Source: CAYYGL01 sp964471235
Lineage (GTDB): Bacteria > Calditrichota > Calditrichia > RBG-13-44-9 > J075
Direction of reading: 5' to 3'
NCBI GenBank assembly: GCA_964471235.1
Contig: CAYYGL010000010.1
Location: 1 to 46,131, forward strand
Length of the DNA: 46,131 nucleotides
The notes under the pieces were generated by a model. The model was not told the DNA's origin. It saw only the letters and a list, made by a program, of their open reading frames with translations, and did not search any database. Shown here in pieces: positions 40,754 to 46,131 of this stretch. The position numbers and the translations under genes are program-made. How positions within the stretch are numbered: position 1 is the stretch's first letter; the number at the start of each line of letters is the position of its first letter.

Positions 40754-42847
40754 CTATCGTAGAAAAATCATTTTCCGGGTTGCCCGGTATTTCCCATACC
40801 GCAATTGGTAAAAGTATATCCCGCTTGCCATTTCGTTTCCATGTTCGTCTTTACCATTCCAGGTTACCCGGTAGTGCCCGGCAGTTTGCGGTTCATCTAC
40901 TAATGTCACGATCTGCTGGCCGATAGCGTTGTATATTGTTAGCTGTGCCTGCCGGAGCCCCTCGCCCTGCGGTAAGGTGTATTCGATGCGGGTTTCCGGG
41001 TTAAAGGGATTCGGAAAATTTGCCTTCAGTTCAAACCGAACCGGGGTGCCTGCCAGGGTCGGTTCATCAATTTCGGTGGAGGGGGTGAGCCACTCTACAA
41101 TCCGTTGTGCCAGCAGGGAACGATTGCTTGCTTCTGCGATTGTCTCAAAGCCAAAAGTGGTGAAAACTACCCTTCCGTTGGAGTTGTGAAGCGCTTTAAT
41201 TCCGGCATAATGGGTATTATGGAGAAAGAAGTGAAAGATGGGTGAGGCGTTGGCATCGCCAGGGGAAATGCGGTTGGCATATCGACCGGCGGAATGGTCA
41301 ATGGTACCGGCTCCACTGCCGTCCGTCAAACCCATTAAGCTGATTCCATTAGTGATTTCATCGCCGTTTATTCCTACCACTGCCACCGAGTTATATTCTC
41401 GTTCATCATAAGTGGCATGGAGGTAATTGGTAAAGAATTCCTGACTGGATGTAGAGAAGTACGGGCTGGTGGAATCGGCTAACTCGTAAGCGATATCAAC
41501 CCCGTTCAGGTAAAGTCTGCCGCCGTTATCCAGATAGTTTGCCAGCGCATCCCGGTCTTGCTGGTTGAGCGTCGGTTCAGCAATTCCGCAGTTCCAGATC
41601 ACCACCGGTACCCCGAGGAGGTCATTAGGCGCTAAATCCCCGGAATTGATGGAAACCAGACCATAGCTGTAGGGTAACTGGGCAAGTTCATCAAGTATAT
41701 AACTTTCATAGGAAGCCCCACCGTCATCATCCACCACAATAACATCCACATCCCGGGTGGTTGCGGTAAAAGTGGTGGTGGCGGATATAGCAGGATTAGA
41801 TGACAACGCCGTATTTGCCGTCAGGAAAGTCGCTCCCCCGTTTCCCTGCGGATCAATGGTAATGTCGTACTGGAAAGTATCCATACTTGCCACGGTAATG
41901 GTGGTACTCCCATTATTGACCGGGATATTTTCCCCATTTTCCCCGCTGGCAGTGACCAGCCATCCGGAGGGAATGGTTCCCCCAATGCCCAGATCAATAT
42001 CCAATGCAACCGGTGAATTGTTAAACGCATAACCAGAAAGAGTGGCATTGTTGTTTATATCCAATAAGGCGCCACTAATCAGACTGCCTGTTTTCACACC
42101 AATTTCATGATATGCCGCCTGTAAGACCTCATGGGTAACTTCGTATTGAACAAAAGCAACGACCGAGAGCAGGGCATCCAATTGGGGAGGATGAAAATTT
42201 ACCTGGTTTACGTTGTAATTATAAGTTACCGTTTGACTATCCCCCTGAGCAATATTCAACAACGTTCCCTGAGCATCGGGCACCATATCTAACATGCAAT
42301 TTTCAAAGTGAGTTTGACCATTCGTACCGGGAGGAGAAGCCCAGTCATATTCCTTTTCAATCATAGCAATTCGTAAGTATGTATCGCCAAACGATGGGGG
42401 TTGACCGACTGCGACGACCGTCACCGTAACCGTGTGGTCAACATGGTTGGCAGAAATTTTGATGCGGTACGGGGAGGGGACCTGCATGTCGTCTTCTACA
42501 TACCCACGAACCTGGGCGGCAATTTCCCCGGAACCGAGCATGTGATGAACTCCATCCACCAGACATTGAGGTGTGGAAATGCCAATTCCGTAATAATTAA
42601 TGCGGGCAATGTTTTCAGCAGGATTGTTTTGATAGTAGTCGTCAGATGCCCAGGCACCATAGCGAATATGCACCACCGTGGTTCGCCCCAGGTCGTGCAC
42701 CACTTCTTCGATTGCCGAACTGGCAGCCGGACAGTACGGTCAGTTATCCGCAGAAGATTCTTCCACCAATACCACCCGCTGTTCGGCATGAATAAAAAAA
42801 GTCAATATTGCAAGGAATGACAATACGCATGTGGCTAAATATTTCAT
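40754..42847 (-). CDS. Predicted selenoprotein: secreted thioredoxin-like (Omp28-like) protein with T9SS type A sorting domain, in-frame TGA (Sec) at codon 36
   Basis: ATG 42847 has GGAGGTG about 6 nt upstream and opens a signal peptide (MKYLATCVLSFLAILTFFIHA). The frame then reads EQRVVLVEESSADN-(TGA)-PYCPAASSAIEEVV and continues without a break for 660 codons. The TGA (42742-42740) occupies the first cysteine of a thioredoxin-type CPYC motif; the family form is EEFTxxxCxYCP. The thioredoxin-like domain goes on through TTVVHIRYGAW to the cis-Pro loop GISTPQCLVDG. The middle is Ig-like and ThuA/GATase-like (VIVVDDDGGASYESYIL...). The C-terminus is a T9SS type A domain (NFPNPFNPETRIEYTLP, GIYFYQLRYGKY, RKMIFLR). 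Normal gene callers would start it at GTG 42703 and lose the signal and active site. Alternative: Cys-to-stop mutation, i.e. a pseudogene. The CDS coordinates assume Sec read-through. Confidence 0.75.
42707..42739 (-). promoter_or_regulatory. Candidate bacterial SECIS hairpin downstream of the in-frame TGA
   Basis: Starting directly after the TGA, 18 nt lead to a 5-nt apical loop AGUUC (42721-42717) closed by UGCC/GGCA. The stem continues with a C-A mismatch, G-U, G-C, C-G, a C-A mismatch and U-A down to 42731/42707. A loop with G in its first two positions, 16-37 nt from UGA, is the published rule for bacterial SECIS elements. The stem is short, so this is support, not proof. Confidence 0.5.
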
Positions 42848-43092
42848 GTGAACACCTCCGTTTTTTAATAACTTGTTAAGATTAGTGAAGAAAACGAGAT
42901 AACCAATCTCGGTAATTTCCCGGATAAACCTCCCCTTGTGCTTTGATGATATATAAAAGTTTATAAGAGAAATTTTAAATTTGCAAGAAATGAAATACTT
43001 TTCCCGCTACATTTTCCAAAAGCATCCAACATACCGGTGTTCCTGAGGAAATGAGGCATGGGAAACGGTTGCAGCTTGAATGGACCGTTTGT

Positions 43093-43653
43093 TCATAAGT
43101 GATGAGATTTGCCGGCTGGTTCGTCTTCCGAAATAGCTCCGGAATCGTGTTTCGAGGCATGAGATACTTTAAAGACGGGTGGTCCGGAGAGCAGCATCGC
43201 GAACAGCATCCAGATAAGATATGCCATGGATATCTCCAGACTGATAAAGGAGGCGATTTTCAACCAGGCAAAGATTGGGTGAACAAAGCGCACCAGCCAA
43301 CTGGCGGCTTCGCCTAAAAAGGCCGATGCAAAAAGTGTGATAACCGCAGCAATTTTGATCCTATTCGAATACCCGGAAAAAATGAACAAGTGGGTTAGCA
43401 ACAGCGCTACCAGCGCCATAACTGGCAGGTGACCATGCGTGACTTCTAACATGGTTCCAAACGTTCGAGGTTGGGTGAAGAGGGCTTCGGAGCCCCGGTA
43501 ATAGGCGACCACCGATGCCGGGGTCAAGTTCATACGGGAGAAATACATAACGGCCGTGGTTACCCAAAAGGCGGAGAGAAAAATAAGGGTGGCGATCAGG
43601 GTAATCCGCATTAACGGTTTGTATCGAAATGCTCCGTTTGTCATATATTTCAT
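43093..43653 (-). CDS. Four-TM membrane protein, possible redox partner of the FMN-binding protein
   Basis: 186 residues with four hydrophobic segments: ITLIATLIFLSAFWVTTAVM, LPVMALVALLLTHLFIFSG, IAAVITLFASAFLGEAASWL and ISMAYLIWMLFAMLLSG. His residues at membrane edges (VTHGHLPVM, LLLTHLF, RFVHPIF) could be haem ligands, as in small cytochrome-b-like proteins; this is inference. The C-terminal tail is polar and cytoplasmic. Its ATG overlaps the stop of the FMN-binding gene by 4 bp, so the two are translationally coupled and probably act together. Confidence 0.8.
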   Translation of the reverse strand: MKYMTNGAFRYKPLMRITLIATLIFLSAFWVTTAVMYFSRMNLTPASVVAYYRGSEALFTQPRTFGTMLEVTHGHLPVMALVALLLTHLFIFSGYSNRIKIAAVITLFASAFLGEAASWLVRFVHPIFAWLKIASFISLEISMAYLIWMLFAMLLSGPPVFKVSHASKHDSGAISEDEPAGKSHHL

Positions 43654-44201
43654 GGGGTTTCCTTTCCGATTAATTCCTGAATTGCCAATGCCTGGCGTGC
43701 TAACTCCGTAAAAGCGCGGACGCTCAATGTCGCACCAGTTACGGCGTGTATCCCTTTACCGGGAAACAATTGATCCGACAGGGATTTGCCAATAAACAGT
43801 GTGAACCATTTGGGAATGGGTAAATAATCCCTCGGTTCATCGAATGCTAATACCTCCAGACGTTCAATTTTATGAGCCGGTGTTACCACAACCAGGATGA
43901 TTGCTTTTTTGGTGCGAACAATTTTATCCTCAAAGAAAGCGTATTTAGTGGGCAGTTGGTTTTTCATACCAAGATAATATGTGATTACCGGAGATTTCAG
44001 GGCACTGTTACTTTTTTCCTGAATTGCCTTAAGCTGGGCATCATCCAGAAAAAGTGTTTTCCGAATCACCGTATCTTCCCCGGCAAAAACCTCCTGCAAT
44101 ACTTGTTGCCGGGTTTTAAACACCTGGCACATGCCCGGGGTGATTCCACTCCCGAGCATTGCCAACGTGATCCAAAAGATAAGATTACATCTATACATCA
44201 T
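43650..44201 (-). CDS. Secreted FMN-binding domain protein (RnfG/NqrC-like, covalent flavin)
   Basis: About 183 residues. Signal peptide (LIFWITLAMLGSGITPGMC-Q). The FMN-binding domain ends with GIHAVTGATLSVRAFTELAR; the Thr of TGATLS is the residue that ApbE flavinyltransferase modifies with FMN through a phosphodiester bond in RnfG, NqrC and NosR relatives. Upstream it has LFLDDAQLKAIQE, YYLGMKNQLPTKYAFFED and RLEVLAFDEPRDYLPIPKW, as in other stand-alone FMN-binding proteins. ATG 44201 (or 44198) follows AGGGGA; the longer 44225 start lacks an SD. Coupled to the 4-TM gene downstream, and 37 bp after the porin gene. Confidence 0.88.
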   Translation of the reverse strand: MMYRCNLIFWITLAMLGSGITPGMCQVFKTRQQVLQEVFAGEDTVIRKTLFLDDAQLKAIQEKSNSALKSPVITYYLGMKNQLPTKYAFFEDKIVRTKKAIILVVVTPAHKIERLEVLAFDEPRDYLPIPKWFTLFIGKSLSDQLFPGKGIHAVTGATLSVRAFTELARQALAIQELIGKETP

Positions 44202-44238
44202 TCCCCTGGTGCCAACCATATTCATTGACTGATGAAAT

Positions 44239-45537
44239 TTAAAACAAATAGCTTAATCCCACATTCCACTGATCAATTGCGTCTCCGGCATCGTTATTCC
44301 GGTTAAGATAGTCAATTTTTAACCCGATACGGGGAATCGGTTTAAACAAAACGCCAATGGTGACGATAGATTGACGGTTCGCTGGATTTTTTGTGAATCC
44401 CGCAGGGATATCATCCTGAGTGTCAAGAGCATCATACTGAAAATAAGGAAGGAGTTGGGCTTCACTCCCCGGAGCTATCAATCGAAGGGCATCATAGGCT
44501 GCGGTCATATAAAACCCTCTTTGCCGCTTTCCGATGGAAGCGTTGCCTTTCAGTCCCAGGGTTTGATTCAGCCGGGTGACATCGCTCAGACTGCTCATGG
44601 CATAAAGCGCTCGAAGTTCCAGCCCATTACGCCTCAGGATGCCGTGAAGTGCAATCAAACTGGTGTTTGCCTGAATTTCTTTTCCGGTAGAATCAGTGAG
44701 CCCCTGCCCGCTGTTACCGGTAAAAAAAGATGCTCCCAGTGTTAATCCCGGAATTCCAGCGTACTCCAATCTGCCGGTGAGGGCGAAATCTTCGGCAATG
44801 GCTTTAGCACCGCTTTGTCTGCCGCTGCGAATCCCACTGGCTGAAAAATTTACAGCGTTTAAACCTTCTACAAGGTATAATCTATAGGAAAAGCCGTTCG
44901 ATGTAGACCCTAACAGACCAATGCCGGTACTTCGCCAGGTAGTGGGGATGATTTGACGTGCTGTCCGGGGTCTCAACACTCCAAAAAATGTTGGTGGCTC
45001 ATGCAATTCGTTAATGATGCCCACCGGAATTAATAGCATTCCACCGCGGATAGTGAGGGCTTGAGAAAGGATGGCTTCAATATAACCGAATTCCAGGGCA
45101 ACTTCACCAGGTCCCTCTTCCCCGACAACCGCATGCTCAATCTCTATTTCGCTATTGAATAAGAAGCGGTTGTTAAACTTGTATCCCACATACAAAACAT
45201 TCCTTAGATAATCGATTTGATCGGTTTTATCGGATTTCCGATCATTATCCCTGGTGGCAGAATAATTCCGGTATACGATCTCCCCATAACCTGCCAGGGA
45301 GGCACCGTTTCTTTTTTGGGAATAGATATGAGATGCTGCCGGGCCCACTCCGCCGGTGGGTTGGGTTTCTTCCCCGGCAACCTCACCCAATTGTTGCTGC
45401 TCCAGCATACGAGTGAGAATATCCACTTTACGCAGCAATTCTTTCAGGGTGTCCTGGCGGGTGGGCTGGGCAACTATTGTGGATGAAAGAACCCCAATCA
45501 AAATTGTACATAGCAATTGTATATGAAATCGATTCAT
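44239..45537 (-). CDS. Outer membrane porin (phosphate-selective porin O/P-like)
   Basis: 432 residues. Signal peptide (LLCTILIGVLSSTIVA-QPT), a short coiled-coil segment (LKELLRKVDILTRMLEQQQL) as in trimeric OprO/OprP-like porins, then amphipathic strands with aromatic girdles (ASLAGYGEIVYRNYSA, VLYVGYKFNNRFLFNSEIEI, GFYMTAAYDALRLI) and a terminal Phe (NVGLSYLF). The segment LHEPPTFFGVLRPRTARQII with WRSTGIGLLG is typical of this family. Substrate unknown. AGGAGG 6 nt before the ATG, the strongest SD in the cluster, suggests high expression. Likely co-transcribed with the FMN-binding and 4-TM genes. Confidence 0.88.
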   Translation of the reverse strand: MNRFHIQLLCTILIGVLSSTIVAQPTRQDTLKELLRKVDILTRMLEQQQLGEVAGEETQPTGGVGPAASHIYSQKRNGASLAGYGEIVYRNYSATRDNDRKSDKTDQIDYLRNVLYVGYKFNNRFLFNSEIEIEHAVVGEEGPGEVALEFGYIEAILSQALTIRGGMLLIPVGIINELHEPPTFFGVLRPRTARQIIPTTWRSTGIGLLGSTSNGFSYRLYLVEGLNAVNFSASGIRSGRQSGAKAIAEDFALTGRLEYAGIPGLTLGASFFTGNSGQGLTDSTGKEIQANTSLIALHGILRRNGLELRALYAMSSLSDVTRLNQTLGLKGNASIGKRQRGFYMTAAYDALRLIAPGSEAQLLPYFQYDALDTQDDIPAGFTKNPANRQSIVTIGVLFKPIPRIGLKIDYLNRNNDAGDAIDQWNVGLSYLF

Positions 45538-45795
45538 TTATTTCCTCCTGGTGCCTGGTGAATGACATCTACTTTGAAATCAAAGCATACGACTTAACAG
45601 GAAATCGATAGCGCCATCTAAAGCAAGTGTTAAACCCGACTGTTTTGGTCGTATTTAACAGGCAAAAGGATAGCAGAATAGAAATTAATTTACAACAGCA
45701 AATTTTTATGAAAAAATTTACAGTGCAATATCATTTCTTGAATAATAATGAATATTAATTGGATTGGGGATTCGTACGGATTTCCATCAAAAATA

Positions 45796-46068
45796 TCATC
45801 GCCGGAAAATGCCCACAACTCCTGATTGCCCATTTCGTTTTCGGTGGATATATACATTTACCAAACCCATTCCCGATGTTTCGATAACGGCAATAATATA
45901 TTCGCTGCTGGTTTGGGGCAGAGGAATTTTCCTGGTGTCGGATTCCAGATGCCAGAGGGCTTTGCCGAATGAACCGGTTTCATTATCCATTTCCATCCAG
46001 GTAATCATGTGCGTTCGACTCCCGGTTTCCAATCCGAATTTTATTAGTAAATCCCACGGTTCAGTCAT
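45796..46068 (-). CDS. Small hypothetical protein
   Basis: A 90-residue frame from ATG 46068 (weak SD, AAAGAAA). No signal, TM or known motif. The sequence looks protein-like, with alternating beta pattern (SEYIIAVIETSGMGLVNVYI, HMITWMEMDNETGSFGKALW), and might be a small beta-sandwich. It lies near the window end with no neighbour to give context; another frame in the missing sequence could extend the operon. I cannot assign a function. Confidence 0.45.
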   Translation of the reverse strand: MTEPWDLLIKFGLETGSRTHMITWMEMDNETGSFGKALWHLESDTRKIPLPQTSSEYIIAVIETSGMGLVNVYIHRKRNGQSGVVGIFRR

Positions 46069-46131
46069 TTTCTTTAGAGTTCAACATTTTCTGTTGCTCG
46101 CTTCCCGGCGTTTGGCATGGGCGATGGAAAG

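Noticed and set aside
42496..42789. Alternative minus-strand frame (97 codons) spanning the TGA region as evidence for a frameshift rather than Sec
   Set aside because: It is out of frame with both the signal peptide and the thioredoxin-like domain; the real frame is continuous across the TGA, so no shift is needed.

Overview
The window reads as a chromosome segment from a Gram-negative, didermic bacterium of the FCB/Calditrichota/KSB1 kind. The evidence is a type IX secretion C-terminal sorting domain, several outer-membrane barrels (Omp85-type, porin-type), many lipoproteins with lipoboxes, LPP20/CsgG/FecR envelope proteins and a principal sigma factor lacking region 1.1. The phylum is an inference. 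Several starts are best explained as TTG or GTG with a good Shine-Dalgarno.

Layout. 0-2.8 kb (minus): a secreted 5'-nucleotidase-type metallophosphatase followed by a POTRA-less Omp85 barrel. 2.8-4.5 kb: a decayed accessory patch with a frameshifted AbrB/VapB antitoxin, a truncated VapC, a small membrane protein, a DUF433 antitoxin fragment and palindromic repeats. 4.5-9.4 kb (minus): an NtrC-type sigma-54 activator and a large PDZ/GAF-like histidine kinase, separated by 1.1 kb of interspersed repeats that includes a 205-bp element with perfect 14-bp inverted ends. 9.5-19.6 kb (minus): a lipoprotein, a CHASE2-adenylate cyclase, a class V aminotransferase, a TPR protein, an orphan OppD-type ATPase, CdsA, a response regulator, an eIF2B-like protein and CutA. 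19.8-21.8 kb (plus): LarB, then a radical-SAM-like protein whose cluster and SAM-binding motifs look degraded.

21.9-26.6 kb (minus): an Ig-like-repeat lipoprotein, a beta-propeller gene that has lost its 5' end exactly at the merA stop codon, and a mercury cassette transcribed merR-merTP-merA from a near-canonical MerR promoter (CCGTAC/GTACGG dyad inside a 19-20 bp spacer). 26.8-30.7 kb: an M16 peptidase lipoprotein (plus) and an Rpn-type nuclease (minus). 30.8-36.1 kb (minus): FecR, CsgG, then, upstream of an intrinsic terminator, a tight three-gene operon of LPP20-like, TPR/SLH lipoprotein and FlgT-like proteins. This resembles the FlgO/FlgP/FlgT outer-membrane set but no flagellar genes are present. 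36.4-40.7 kb: tRNA-Gly(CCC), rpoD, a phosphohexomutase and a pyrimidine-nucleoside phosphorylase.

40.7-46.1 kb (minus): the most striking gene is a secreted thioredoxin-like/Omp28-like protein with a T9SS sorting domain. Its reading frame runs from a strong ribosome binding site and signal peptide through one in-frame TGA. The TGA sits at the first position of a CPYC redox motif (UPYC) and is followed at 18 nt by a small hairpin with bacterial-SECIS-like geometry. I predict a selenoprotein; the alternative is a single nonsense mutation in a Cys codon. Upstream of it lie a 4-TM membrane protein, a covalent-flavin FMN-binding protein and a porin, a possible envelope redox set.
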